Notes: generated from the letters alone by a model not told the origin. A stretch of DNA of 64,000 nucleotides from Croceibacterium salegens (GCF_009827435.1 NZ_WTYM01000057.1:83651-147650), one strand, 5' to 3'; counted from the stretch's first letter, positions 35,172 through 42,285 are shown. A program made the numbers and translations.

Positions 35172-35217
35172 CAGGCCCCCAAAAGCGGCCTGTCCGCTAA
35201 CGACCCAATTGCGGACG
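35078..35217 (+). repeat. Cassette A/B junction: tail repeat (copy 1) fused to head repeat (copy 2)
   Basis: Tail copy 1 is 35078-35171 and equals 35591-35684; head copy 2 is 35164-35217 and equals 34389-34442. The two share AGCAGGTT at 35164-35171. The 140-base junction is an imperfect inverted repeat: TTAGCTGACTTCGGGGGCTG (35089-35108) opposes the reverse complement of 35171-35201 (GTTAGCGGAC...GGGGGCCTGA). Inside are two smaller hairpins, GACTAT/ATAGTC (35108-35129) and TCCTGTGTG/CACAACAGGA (35135-35164). Such a folded site is what a recombinase acting on structured DNA might recognise. Confidence 0.85.
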
Positions 35218-35245
35218 TTGACGCACCTGTCCTAATGTCGTCCTC

Positions 35246-35584
35246 ATGGACAATGGACAAGCCGGTGTGTGCGACCGCTTTGGCGCGGAGTTTCATCCAG
35301 CCCACCCCAACTTGAAGCTGGGGTTGGCCTTGGCGACCTTGGGCCGAGAACCCATAAACGGCCTTCGTCATCCTCCGACGGGCGATACGACCGGCTGGTA
35401 TGTCTGGGCAGGAGAGAAGCTCTCGACCGCAGCGGATTTTTTCCAGTCGGTTCACGCCGACCATCTCAATGAAATTTTGCCAAGGATAGTCCCCTATCTG
35501 GGACTAGCACCTGGATGGCGTTTCCAAATCGCGCCTGACCACGAAGATGTGTGGTTTGACGCGAGTTTGATAAACGCGAGGTAG
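35246..35584 (+). CDS. Cassette B cargo: Imm33/DUF2185-like protein
   Basis: The 112-residue protein has the features I associate with the Imm33 (DUF2185-related) family found among polymorphic-toxin immunity proteins: TGWYVWAGEKLSTAADFF in the middle, then HADHLNEILPRIVPYLGLAP and GWRFQIAPDHEDVWFDASLI at the end. The family is soluble and cytoplasmic and is often found as orphan copies. No toxin gene is present here, so it would be an orphan immunity gene carried alone. No good ribosome site precedes the ATG. Family assignment is from memory of the motif; the protective role is inference. Confidence 0.5.
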   Translation: MDNGQAGVCDRFGAEFHPAHPNLKLGLALATLGREPINGLRHPPTGDTTGWYVWAGEKLSTAADFFQSVHADHLNEILPRIVPYLGLAPGWRFQIAPDHEDVWFDASLINAR

Positions 35585-35590
35585 TGTCCT

Positions 35591-35684
35591 CTTTCCACCC
35601 ATTAGCTGACTTCGGGGGCTGACTATGTAACACCCGATAGTCGCCGTTCCTGTGTGGGTCTTTACAACACAACAGGAGCAGGTT
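35591..35684 (+). repeat. Cassette 'tail' repeat, copy 2
   Basis: These 94 bases begin CTTTCCACCCATTAGCTGAC and end AGCAGGTT; they are identical to 35078-35171. They form the right end of unit B against comM. The opening portion is itself an imperfect palindrome related to the head motif, so each cargo gene is bracketed by two related palindromes in the same direction. Confidence 0.95.
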
Positions 35685-36389
35685 GTGTCCGCCCGCCGCG
35701 GCAATCTCGAGTGCCCGCTTGGCGGTTTCCTGTCCCTTGACCTGCCGAAGGTCGGGACCGCCCTCGGGTTCCTCCGCCTCGCCCGGCTGCGGCTCGGGCA
35801 GGGACTGCACGCCCTTGAGATGGTCGAGAAGGCTGACGAGGTCGGGGGCGGCGCAGACGGGGATGCCGCTGGCCCAGCGCGCCTCGGCCCCTTGCCCTGC
35901 TGGGCAGATCAGCCCCTTGTCGCAGGCGCTGGCATGGAGTGCGGCGAGCAGTACGCCGGGACTTGGCACGACTCGTCCGTCGAGCGCCATTTCGCCGACC
36001 GCGATTCAGTCGCCGAGCTGTTCGGCGTCGGTCACGCCCATCGCCGCGAGCAGGGCGAGGGCGATCGGCAGGTCGTAATGGCTGCCTTCCTTGGGCAGGT
36101 CGGCCGGCGAGAGGTTGATGGTGATGCGCTTGGGCGGTAGCGCCAGCCCCATCGCGGCGAGCGCGGCCTGGACCCGCTCGCGGCTTTCGCCCACCGCCTT
36201 GTCGGGCAGGCCGACCACGTTGAAGCGCGGCAGGCCCCGAGCGATCTGGCACTGCACCTCGACGGCGCGCGCCTCCAGCCCGAGATAGGCAACCGTCGAT
36301 ACCAATGCGACCACGTAATCCCCCTGATTTCTGAATGTGATAGCGGCAGGACCGGGGATGTCGAGGGGCGACGAGGGACGATCTTCAGG

Positions 36390-36490
36390 TTCGTCCTTGC
36401 GACCCCGGCCCTGTGCCGGGGGAAGCAATCCAGGGCGGCACTGTGCCGCGCTGGATTGCCGCGCCGCCTTCGGCGGCACGCAATGACGAA
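36390..36490. repeat. Dispersed REP-like repeat, copy 1
   Basis: The outer ends TTCGTCCTTGCGA and GCAATGACGAA are imperfect inverted repeats. Inside, AATCCAGGGCGGCAC opposes GTGCCGCGCTGGATT. The 20-mer GAAGCAATCCAGGGCGGCAC recurs at 40234-40253 in a second copy. It lies between comM and the divergent secreted-protein gene. Confidence 0.75.
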
Positions 36491-36584
36491 GGAAAGGGAG
36501 CGAGAGTTCCTCCCGATATGGTGAATCCGCCGGCAACCCTTTGCCTTTACCGCTGCGTGACGGGCGCGGGCCGAGGATCGGGCG

Positions 36585-37313
36585 ATGCGCTGGATCGGAT
36601 CCTTCGTCCTGGCTCTTGCCGCTTTCGCCGCCGCTCCGGCGCAGGCGCAATCGCGCACGGTGGTCTATGTCGAAGAGTGGGTCGAGGTCGGCAATTCGGC
36701 CACCCGCTTCGTCATGCCGCCCGCGGTGCAGGCCGACGAACGGGCCATCGCCGCCTACGGACCGTTCCGCGTGCTCGACGATCGTACCGCTGCGCTGGTC
36801 GGATCGACCGACGCGCGTACCCCGGGCCTGTTCGCGGCGATGATGCGCGATTTTCCCGGCATCGTACGGCTCGACATGATCGAATGCGCTGGGACTGCCG
36901 ACGACCGTTCGAACCTGCAGCTCGGCCGGATGATTCGCGCCGCGGGGCTTATGACCCGTGTTCCCGACGGCGGTTCGGTCCGTTCGGGCGGGGTCGAACT
37001 GTTCCTTGCCGGTGCGAATCGCGAGGTCGACGACGGCGCCGAGTTCGCGGTCCATGCCTGGCAGGACGAGGACGGCTTGCAGGCTTCCGACTATTCGGAA
37101 AGCGCGTCGGAAAATGCCAAGTATCTCGTCTATTACCGGGAAATGGGTATGAGCGCCGAGCAGGCCCGGGCCTTCTACGCGATGACCAATTCGGTGCCGT
37201 TCGAGCAGGCCCGCTGGATCGACGCAGGCGAGATGCGGCAGTGGATCGGTCAGGACGCACGGGCCAGCGCGCCAAAGCTCGCCTATCTTGACTTGGGGCT
37301 CTTGCTCAACTAA
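36585..37313 (+). CDS. Exported protein with probable ClpP-like (COG3904-type) fold
   Basis: The 242-residue product has a signal peptide (MRWIGSFVLALAAFAAAPAQAQ) and a region, residues about 95-165 (IECAGTADDRSNLQLGRMIR then AAGLMTRVPDGGSVRSGGVE, LFLAGANREVDDGAEFAVHAW), laid out like periplasmic ClpP/crotonase-fold proteins in which a helix starting near a glycine and a loop ending in a serine form an active site. A serine (SVRSGG) stands where the nucleophile is usual, but no catalytic histidine is certain. The C-terminal 60 residues are helical. It precedes rpmH and ends before a clear terminator. Function is unknown. Confidence 0.55.
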   Translation: MRWIGSFVLALAAFAAAPAQAQSRTVVYVEEWVEVGNSATRFVMPPAVQADERAIAAYGPFRVLDDRTAALVGSTDARTPGLFAAMMRDFPGIVRLDMIECAGTADDRSNLQLGRMIRAAGLMTRVPDGGSVRSGGVELFLAGANREVDDGAEFAVHAWQDEDGLQASDYSESASENAKYLVYYREMGMSAEQARAFYAMTNSVPFEQARWIDAGEMRQWIGQDARASAPKLAYLDLGLLLN

Positions 37314-37331
37314 CCGCGCGCCCACAGTTGA

Positions 37332-37357
37332 GGCCGCCTTAGCCGGCGGCCGTTTTT
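37332..37357 (+). terminator. Rho-independent terminator between secreted-protein gene and rpmH
   Basis: GGCCGCC (37332-37338) pairs with GGCGGCC (37345-37351) across a six-base loop and is followed by GTTTTT. It closes the upstream gene and isolates the rpmH cluster. Confidence 0.85.
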
Positions 37358-37379
37358 ATTGCATTCGAGGACATACCCC

Positions 37380-37514
37380 ATGAAGCGCACTTTCCAGCCG
37401 AGCAATCTCGTGCGCAAGCGCCGCCACGGTTTCCGCGCCCGCAAGGCCACTGTCGGTGGCCGCAAGGTCCTGCGCGCCCGTCGCGCCCGCGGCCGCAAGA
37501 AGCTCTGCGCCTGA
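37380..37514 (+). CDS. rpmH: 50S ribosomal protein L34
   Basis: The 44-residue basic protein [20 protein letters not shown] ... [18 protein letters not shown] is unmistakable L34, a structural component of the large ribosomal subunit. Its ATG is at 37380, with GAGGACAT upstream. It starts the conserved rpmH-rnpA-yidD-yidC-engB cluster. In many bacteria dnaA and the origin lie upstream of rpmH; here a secreted-protein gene and broken comM do. Confidence 0.97.
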   Translation: MKRTFQPSNLVRKRRHGFRARKATVGGRKVLRARRARGRKKLCA

Positions 37515-37523
37515 TTTGTATTT

Positions 37524-37745
37524 CGAACGCCCATCCGGGCGTTCGTCCTCGCTAGGCGGGCAGCAAGCTGTCCCCGCTGCGGACGTGCGTTCGCGCTTTG
37601 GCTGCCGCAACCAAGAACGAATCATAGCTGATTGGCGATGAAACGGTCCGCGACCAGCGGACCGCAAGGCCGACTGGCCGCCCGCAGGTGCCCCGGAGCG
37701 TAGCGAAGGGAACAGCACCGAGGACGCCCGCCCGGATGGGCGGGC
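37524..37745. repeat. Intergenic hairpins and dispersed repeat between rpmH and rnpA
   Basis: The 283-base gap holds a 9-bp hairpin CGAACGCCC/GGGCGTTCG (37524-37545), a 53-base segment (37546-37598) about 85 percent like 45967-46019, and an 8-bp hairpin GCCCGCCC/GGGCGGGC (37726-37745). None has a T-run. They resemble dispersed sphingomonad intergenic repeats and may attenuate or stabilise the rpmH transcript. Confidence 0.65.
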
Positions 37746-37797
37746 ACGAAACAAAAGATTCCCCCTCGCGCGAATCGCTCCCTATCTAGCCCCCACA

Positions 37798-38163
37798 ATG
37801 AGCGAGCCGCTCCACACCATCCGCAAACGCGCGGACTTTCTTGCCGCCAACCGGGGGCTGCGCAACGCACGTGCTGGTTTCGTGCTGCTGACTCGCGGCA
37901 ACGAGGGGCAGGGCAAGCGCTTCGGGGTCACCGTCACCAAGAAGATCGGCAATTCCGTCGTCCGCAACCGTATGAAGCGGCGCTTTCGCGAGCTGCTGCG
38001 CGCGGCGTTGCCGGGCGAGGGGCTGGCCGATACCGACCACGTGCTGATCGGCCGCGAAGGCGGGGTCGAGCGCGATTTCGCAAAGATGCGCGACGAACTT
38101 TCGCAGGCGCTCGCCCGGGCGCGCGAGGGCAAGGGCGACCCGGCCCGCAGGCGCAAGCGGTGA
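37798..38163 (+). CDS. rnpA: Ribonuclease P protein component
   Basis: RnpA is the 121-residue basic protein that binds the RNase P RNA and helps mature tRNA 5' ends. The family signature RNR is visible in [13 protein letters not shown] (about 59-71), preceded by [11 protein letters not shown] and [13 protein letters not shown]. Length and charge are normal. Its TGA overlaps the GTG start of yidD (GTGA). Confidence 0.95.
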   Translation: MSEPLHTIRKRADFLAANRGLRNARAGFVLLTRGNEGQGKRFGVTVTKKIGNSVVRNRMKRRFRELLRAALPGEGLADTDHVLIGREGGVERDFAKMRDELSQALARAREGKGDPARRRKR

Positions 38164-38369
38164 AACAGGCATTGATCTTCGTCGCGCGCGCGTGGCAGCT
38201 GGGTCCGAGCCGCGTCCTGCCGCCTTCGTGCCGTTACCAGCCATCGTGTTCGCAGTACGCTATCGACGCATTGCAGAAATACGGGGCGATCAAGGGTGGA
38301 TGGATGGCGATCAAGCGTATATTGCGCTGCCACCCTTGGGGGGGACACGGGCACGACCCGGTGCCTTGA
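38160..38369 (+). CDS. yidD: Membrane protein insertion efficiency factor YidD
   Basis: The 69-residue protein has the conserved [20 protein letters not shown] and [14 protein letters not shown] motifs of YidD, an amphipathic inner-membrane-associated factor that assists YidC. GTG at 38160 overlaps the rnpA stop by four bases. yidC begins 34 bases downstream. Confidence 0.95.
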   Translation: MKQALIFVARAWQLGPSRVLPPSCRYQPSCSQYAIDALQKYGAIKGGWMAIKRILRCHPWGGHGHDPVP

Positions 38370-38403
38370 GTGGGTCGCATGAGTTCGTAACTAGGGATCT
38401 TTC

Positions 38404-40197
38404 GTGGACAACCAGCGCAACCTTATCCTCGCCGTCGTGCTGAGCGCGGCACTGCTTTTCGGCTGGGATTTCGCCATGAACCGGCTCTATCCGCAGCCGG
38501 ACAAAACTCTCGACGCACCCGTTGCCACTGCCGGCGCGGAAATTCCCGCGGACGATGCGGATCCCGCGATCAATTCGCGCGCCCGTAGCCGCGATGGCGG
38601 TCTCACCAACGCCGATGACATCGCGCTCGAGGCGAAAGACCTTGCGGTCGAACTCAAGGCTCCCGACCGCGTGAAGATCGACGCTCCCGAAGTGGCGGGT
38701 TCGATCAACCCGGTCGGCGCGCGCATCGACGACGTGACGCTCAAGACTCACCGCCAGTCGGTTGAGAAGAATTCCGGTCCGGTCCAGTTGTTCTCGCCCG
38801 CGGGCACTCCGGCGCAGCAGTTCGCCCAGTTCGGCTGGGTGGGTGAGGGCATCAAGCTGCCCGACGCAAAGACTCCGTGGCAGACCTCGGGTGGCCCGCT
38901 TGCGCCCGGCAGCCCGGTCACGCTGACCTGGGACAACGGCGAGGGGCAGACCTTCCGCACCGTGTTCTCGATCGACGATCGCTACATGTTCACCGCCGAA
39001 CAGACGATGGCCAACACCTCGTCCGCGCCGGTGGTCGCGCAGCCCTATGCCTTCCTCAACCGCACCAGCAAGACCGCCAGCCAGGACACCTGGAACGTCC
39101 AGTCGGGCCCGATCGGCCAGTTCGGCGGCTCGGTCAATTTCAGCTACGACTACGATGATCTCGACGAGTCACGGCAGGTTACGCCCGAGGGGAAGGCCGG
39201 CTGGATCGGCTTCACCGACATCTACTGGCTCTCCGCGCTGGTGCCGCAAGTCGGCGTGGCGACGACCACCGACTTCCGCGCGCTCGGCAAGCAGGACTAC
39301 CGCGCCGACATGATCTACGAACCGGTCACCGTCGCCGCCGGCAAGCAGGTGACGCGCACCACGCGGCTCTTCGCCGGGGCCAAGGAAAGCGACGTGCTCG
39401 ACGCCTACGAGGACCAGGGCATAGGCAACTTCGGCCTGTCCATCGACTGGGGCTGGTTCCGCTGGTTCGAGAAACCGATCTTCTGGCTGCTCAAGGAGCT
39501 CTTCCACCTCGTCGGCAATTTCGGTGTGGCGATCATGCTGCTGACCGTCATCATTCGCGGCCTGATGTTCCCGGTGGCGCAGAAGGGCTTCGCCAGCATG
39601 GCACAGATGCGCGCCGTGCAGCCCAAGATGAAGGCGCTTCAGGATCGCTACAAGGATGACAAGGTCAAGCTCCAGGAAGAGATGAGCAAGCTCTACCGGG
39701 ACGAGAAGATCAATCCGCTGTCGGGCTGCCTGCCGATCTTCGTGCAGATTCCGGTGTTCTTCGCGCTCTACAAGACGCTGCTGCTGTCGATCGAGATGCG
39801 TCACCAGCCATTCGTGCTGTGGATCAAGGACCTTTCGGCTCCCGACCCGGCGCACCTGCTGAACCTGTTCGGCCTGCTCGACTTCACGGTGCCGGGCTTC
39901 CTGGCGATCGGCCCGCTGGCCTTGCTGCTGGGCGTGACCATGTGGCTGACCTTCCGCCTCAACCCGTCGGCGATGGACCCGGTGCAGCAGCAGATCTTTT
40001 CGATCATGCCGTGGGTGATGATGTTCGTCATGGCGCCGTTCGCGGCCGGCCTGCTGCTCTACTGGATCACCTCGAACGTACTCTCGGTGGCGCAGCAGCA
40101 GTACCTCTATTCGAAGCACCCGCAGTTGAAGGCGCAGGCAGATAAGGACAAGGCCGACAAGGCGAGGGCTGCGGAACGCGGGAAGCTGGAGGGGTGA
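38404..40197 (+). CDS. yidC: Membrane protein insertase YidC
   Basis: YidC inserts and folds inner-membrane proteins. The 597-residue product has an N-terminal membrane anchor (about 5-21), a large periplasmic domain (about 55-345, with FNRTSKTASQDTWNVQSGP-type beta strands) and the five-helix conserved core starting NFGVAIMLLTVIIRGLMFP with the hydrophilic-groove arginine and ending PLLYWI-like TM (AAGLLLYWITSNVLSVAQQ). The cytoplasmic hairpin KMKALQDRYKDDKVKLQEE is present. The tail is lysine/aspartate-rich. Start is GTG 38404. Confidence 0.95.
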   Translation: MDNQRNLILAVVLSAALLFGWDFAMNRLYPQPDKTLDAPVATAGAEIPADDADPAINSRARSRDGGLTNADDIALEAKDLAVELKAPDRVKIDAPEVAGSINPVGARIDDVTLKTHRQSVEKNSGPVQLFSPAGTPAQQFAQFGWVGEGIKLPDAKTPWQTSGGPLAPGSPVTLTWDNGEGQTFRTVFSIDDRYMFTAEQTMANTSSAPVVAQPYAFLNRTSKTASQDTWNVQSGPIGQFGGSVNFSYDYDDLDESRQVTPEGKAGWIGFTDIYWLSALVPQVGVATTTDFRALGKQDYRADMIYEPVTVAAGKQVTRTTRLFAGAKESDVLDAYEDQGIGNFGLSIDWGWFRWFEKPIFWLLKELFHLVGNFGVAIMLLTVIIRGLMFPVAQKGFASMAQMRAVQPKMKALQDRYKDDKVKLQEEMSKLYRDEKINPLSGCLPIFVQIPVFFALYKTLLLSIEMRHQPFVLWIKDLSAPDPAHLLNLFGLLDFTVPGFLAIGPLALLLGVTMWLTFRLNPSAMDPVQQQIFSIMPWVMMFVMAPFAAGLLLYWITSNVLSVAQQQYLYSKHPQLKAQADKDKADKARAAERGKLEG

Positions 40198-40207
40198 TCT
40201 TGCTCAT

Positions 40208-40300
40208 TCGTCATTGCGAGGGGCAAAGCCTCGAAGCAATCCAGGGCGGCACGCATCAGCCCTCGATTGCGGCGCGACCTGTGGTCGCTCGCAATGACGA
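40208..40300. repeat. Dispersed REP-like repeat, copy 2
   Basis: TCGTCATTGCGAG (40208-40220) and CTCGCAATGACGA (40288-40300) are perfect 13-base inverted repeats. The 20-mer GAAGCAATCCAGGGCGGCAC inside is shared with the copy at 36390-36490. An ATG at 40294 within this repeat is open into engB but is not a credible start. Confidence 0.85.
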
Positions 40301-40311
40301 CAGGAAGTGAC

Positions 40312-40944
40312 GTGAGCGAAGACCTTTCCGCAGAAGCCGCCCGGCTGTTCTCCGGCCGGGTCGAGTTCCTGCTGTCCGCCCCGCAGCTCAAGTTCCTGCC
40401 CGAGGGCGACGTTCCCGAAGTTGCCTTCTGCGGCCGCTCGAACGTCGGCAAGTCCTCGCTGCTCAACGCGCTGACCGGGCGGCGGGCGATCGCACGCACG
40501 TCGGTCACGCCGGGACGCACGCAGGAACTCAACTTCTTCGAGGTCGGCGAACCGACGCAGTTCCGGCTGGTCGACATGCCGGGCTACGGCTTCGCCAAGG
40601 CCCCGGTGAAGGTGGTCGAAAAGTGGAAGCAGCTCGTCCGCACCTACCTGCGCGGCCGCCCGGTGCTCAAGCGCACGCTGGTCCTGATCGACGCGCGCCA
40701 CGGCGTGAAGCCGGTCGACGCCGAGATGATGACCATGCTCGACGAGACGGCGGTGAGCTACCGGCTGGTGCTGACCAAGGCCGATAAGGTCAAGGCCAGC
40801 GACCTCGCCGCGACGCTGGCTAAGGTCGAGGCCGAAGCGAGGAAACACCCGGCAGCATACCCGCAGATCCACGTGACCAGTTCGGAGTCCAAGCTGGGCA
40901 TTGACGAACTACGCGCGGCGGTTCTGACCGACGTCAGGATCTGA
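40312..40944 (+). CDS. engB: Ribosome biogenesis GTP-binding protein EngB (YihA/YsxC)
   Basis: The 210-residue GTPase is needed for large-subunit assembly and division. G motifs: G1 GRSNVGKSS (about 45-53), G2 region TSVTPGRTQELNFF, G3 DMPGYG, G4 TKADK, G5 SSESKLG. GTG 40312, with AGGAAG five bases upstream, is preferred to an ATG at 40294 because the latter lies in a dispersed repeat and adds residues not expected for the family. It ends before a perfect 12-bp palindrome. Confidence 0.93.
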   Translation: MSEDLSAEAARLFSGRVEFLLSAPQLKFLPEGDVPEVAFCGRSNVGKSSLLNALTGRRAIARTSVTPGRTQELNFFEVGEPTQFRLVDMPGYGFAKAPVKVVEKWKQLVRTYLRGRPVLKRTLVLIDARHGVKPVDAEMMTMLDETAVSYRLVLTKADKVKASDLAATLAKVEAEARKHPAAYPQIHVTSSESKLGIDELRAAVLTDVRI

Positions 40945-40958
40945 TAACCTGTTGGGAA

Positions 40959-40985
40959 CCGGCAGAATTCACCGAATTCTGCCGG
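40959..40985. terminator. Hairpin after engB
   Basis: CCGGCAGAATTC (40959-40970) pairs perfectly with GAATTCTGCCGG (40974-40985) across a three-base loop. It directly follows the engB stop; there is no T-run, so termination may be weak. The cassette-type motif copy begins right after it. Confidence 0.6.
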
Positions 40986-41012
40986 TCGGCTAACGATCCA
41001 AGAGCGGGCATT
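40984..41012 (+). repeat. Copy of the cassette 'head' palindrome near the GFA-like gene
   Basis: GGTCGGCTAACGATCCAAGA followed by GCGGGCATT resembles the head motif of the comM cassettes (TGTCCGCTAACGACCCAATT then GCGGACG). It stands between engB and the GFA-like gene. A perfect ATTCCCGC/GCGGGAAT hairpin at 41033-41052 follows it. Confidence 0.5.
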
Positions 41013-41083
41013 CCAATCCCAGAACCATCGTAATTCCCGCGAGAGCGGGAATCCCGCTTGTCGGGTCTCAATTGCAGCAACCG

Positions 41084-41581
41084 TCACCCCTCCACGGAAT
41101 TCGCAATTTCAGTGCTCGCGCAGTTTCGAAACGAGTGGGAATCATGCCCTTCCGGCCAGACGAAATCCGGTCGTAAGCCGCCGTACACAGGGCGTCCGTC
41201 ATCGGACTGGGCGTAGCCTTTCGTCTCATCCCAGAATGCGTGATAGGTCGCTTTGGGAAAACTCGCGTCGTCATAACCCATCACGTTCGGTACCACGACG
41301 CGGATTCGCTTGTTTCTGTCATTGAGCATCAGCACCGTGTTGCATTCCTCGCAGAGGCAAATCTCCACAGGCCCGTCTGGATTATCGGCGTTGAAAGGCA
41401 CGCGTTTCATCGCGGCTTCGTTGTCAGTCGAAACGTCAAGGTGATTAAAGAAGGCGTCATGGGTCGTATGCTCGCCGGTGACCTTCTTGCAGACATTGCA
41501 ATGGCACTCGTGATTGTCGATGGGCTCGGCCGAAACGCTGACCGGATGATGCGTGCAACCGCCTGAATAATGGAGGGGCAT
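41084..41581 (-). CDS. GFA-family (Mss4-fold) zinc protein
   Basis: The 165-residue protein has the cysteine pattern of the glutathione-dependent formaldehyde-activating enzyme (GFA) family: a CTHH start, ECHCNVCKKVTGEH in the first third and EICLCEECNTVLML in the middle, giving paired zinc-binding cysteines. Despite the name, most members have no proven formaldehyde role. It lies between two non-coding stretches with cassette-like or palindromic motifs, in the opposite direction to engB, and its composition is less GC-rich, so it may be a recent arrival. A start farther upstream is not available. Confidence 0.7.
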   Translation of the reverse strand: MPLHYSGGCTHHPVSVSAEPIDNHECHCNVCKKVTGEHTTHDAFFNHLDVSTDNEAAMKRVPFNADNPDGPVEICLCEECNTVLMLNDRNKRIRVVVPNVMGYDDASFPKATYHAFWDETKGYAQSDDGRPVYGGLRPDFVWPEGHDSHSFRNCASTEIANSVEG

Positions 41582-41768
41582 AGCTTCGATTCTTGGATCG
41601 CTACCGAGCCATATACACTGGAAGCCGATTTAGCCATCATGGCTCTCGGCGCCAGCCAATCAAAGAATGCGTTTTTTGGAGGAAGGGGTCTCACTGTTAG
41701 CCGCGTTTCACCCGTTTGAGGACGTCGTGGGTCGAGCGAGATTGCACCACTAGGCCAGTGAAGACCTC

Positions 41769-42260
41769 TTAGCGTCTTGCAGGGGCGGGGAGCAGGCCAT
41801 GCACTTCGCGGCGGGAGAACTTCCACTTGCCGTCCTGGCGCACGATGGTGTCGTGGTATTCCGCCATCAGCGCGGGCTTCGGCGCGCCGTCTTCGCCGGG
41901 GACCATGAAGAACGACTTCGAGGTGGCGGTGGCGCTGTCGGGGCCGGTCAGTTCGACCTGCTCGTTGAAGAAGACGTGGAAGTTGAGCTCGCCGAAGCCG
42001 AGCGCGTTCTCGGCGAAGGTCTGCTTCATCGCCGCGCCCGCTTCCGTGCCCCTGGTCTCGCCCCCGGCTCCGCCGACGTAGACCCCGTCACTGGCGAACA
42101 GCGCGGCGAAACCGTCGAAGTCGCGGGCGTCGATGGTCTTGCCGTAATCCATCAGCAGGTCGTGGATCGCGGCGCGGTCGGCGGCTTCGCTGCCGGGCTG
42201 AGAGCAGGCTGCCAGCGCAAGCGCGGCGGCGATGGCGATGGCGATGCGATGCATGTTCAC
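41769..42260 (-). CDS. SnoaL/NTF2-like lipoprotein
   Basis: The 163-residue product has a lipoprotein signal (AIAIAAALALAAC, then SQPGSEA) and an NTF2-like (SgcJ/EcaC) domain: AAIHDLLMDYGKTIDARDFD then GFAALFASDGVYVGGAGG and a C-terminal YHDTIVRQDGKWKFSRREV. The fold is used both by enzymes and by binding proteins; function is unknown. GTG 42260 is preferred to ATG 42254 because GGAGGGG lies at the better distance, though either is possible. It lies 25 bases after the SulP gene on the same strand. Confidence 0.75.
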   Translation of the reverse strand: MNMHRIAIAIAAALALAACSQPGSEAADRAAIHDLLMDYGKTIDARDFDGFAALFASDGVYVGGAGGETRGTEAGAAMKQTFAENALGFGELNFHVFFNEQVELTGPDSATATSKSFFMVPGEDGAPKPALMAEYHDTIVRQDGKWKFSRREVHGLLPAPARR

Positions 42261-42285
42261 TCCAGCCCCTCCCCTTGCGCCCGCG

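Larger units (their letters stand above)
35172..35684 (+). mobile_element. Cassette-like unit B (513 bp)
   Basis: Unit B lies between the AGCAGGTT copies at 35164-35171 and 35677-35684. Its first 46 and last 94 bases are identical to those of unit A; its middle is unrelated. It carries one plus-strand gene encoding an Imm33-like protein. The right boundary passes directly into comM codons for GGH. The conserved ends hold no gene, so the unit depends on an outside enzyme for movement. Confidence 0.75.
33518..36314 (-). pseudogene. comM: comM (YifB, Mg-chelatase-like AAA+ ATPase), interrupted
   Basis: ComM is a DNA-branch-migration ATPase that helps integrate DNA during natural transformation. 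The gene would start at GTG 36314 and encode about 502 residues. Residues 1-102 (VALVSTVAYLGLEARAVEVQ ...) end at an in-frame TGA (36006-36008), after which homology resumes in the same frame (IAVGEMALDGRVVPSP) to GGH at 35685. Two cassette-like units then intervene (34397-35684), and the gene resumes at NLLMIGPPGAGKS, with DELPEFQRAVLDSLRQPLE and a normal end SYRRQPPRA. Removing the insert rejoins GGH to NLLMIGPPG exactly in frame. The TGA and the insertion each inactivate it. Confidence 0.9.

Noticed and set aside
35078..35217. Classical integron attC site
   Set aside because: The GTTRRRY/RYYYAAC pair is not in the expected position, and conserved sequence extends 46 bases past the core into the next unit. 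A distant relation cannot be excluded.
34389..35684. Ordinary insertion sequence or composite transposon
   Set aside because: There is no transposase, the termini are not simple inverted repeats, and the 8-base core is shared between adjacent units, unlike target-site duplications around a transposon.
36316..37325. Upstream extension of the comM N-terminal frame to 37325
   Set aside because: The extension is antisense to the secreted-protein gene and has no ComM homology; comM starts at GTG 36314.
40294..40311. ATG start for engB at 40294
   Set aside because: It lies inside the REP-like inverted repeat; GTG 40312 has a proper ribosome site and gives the family N terminus.
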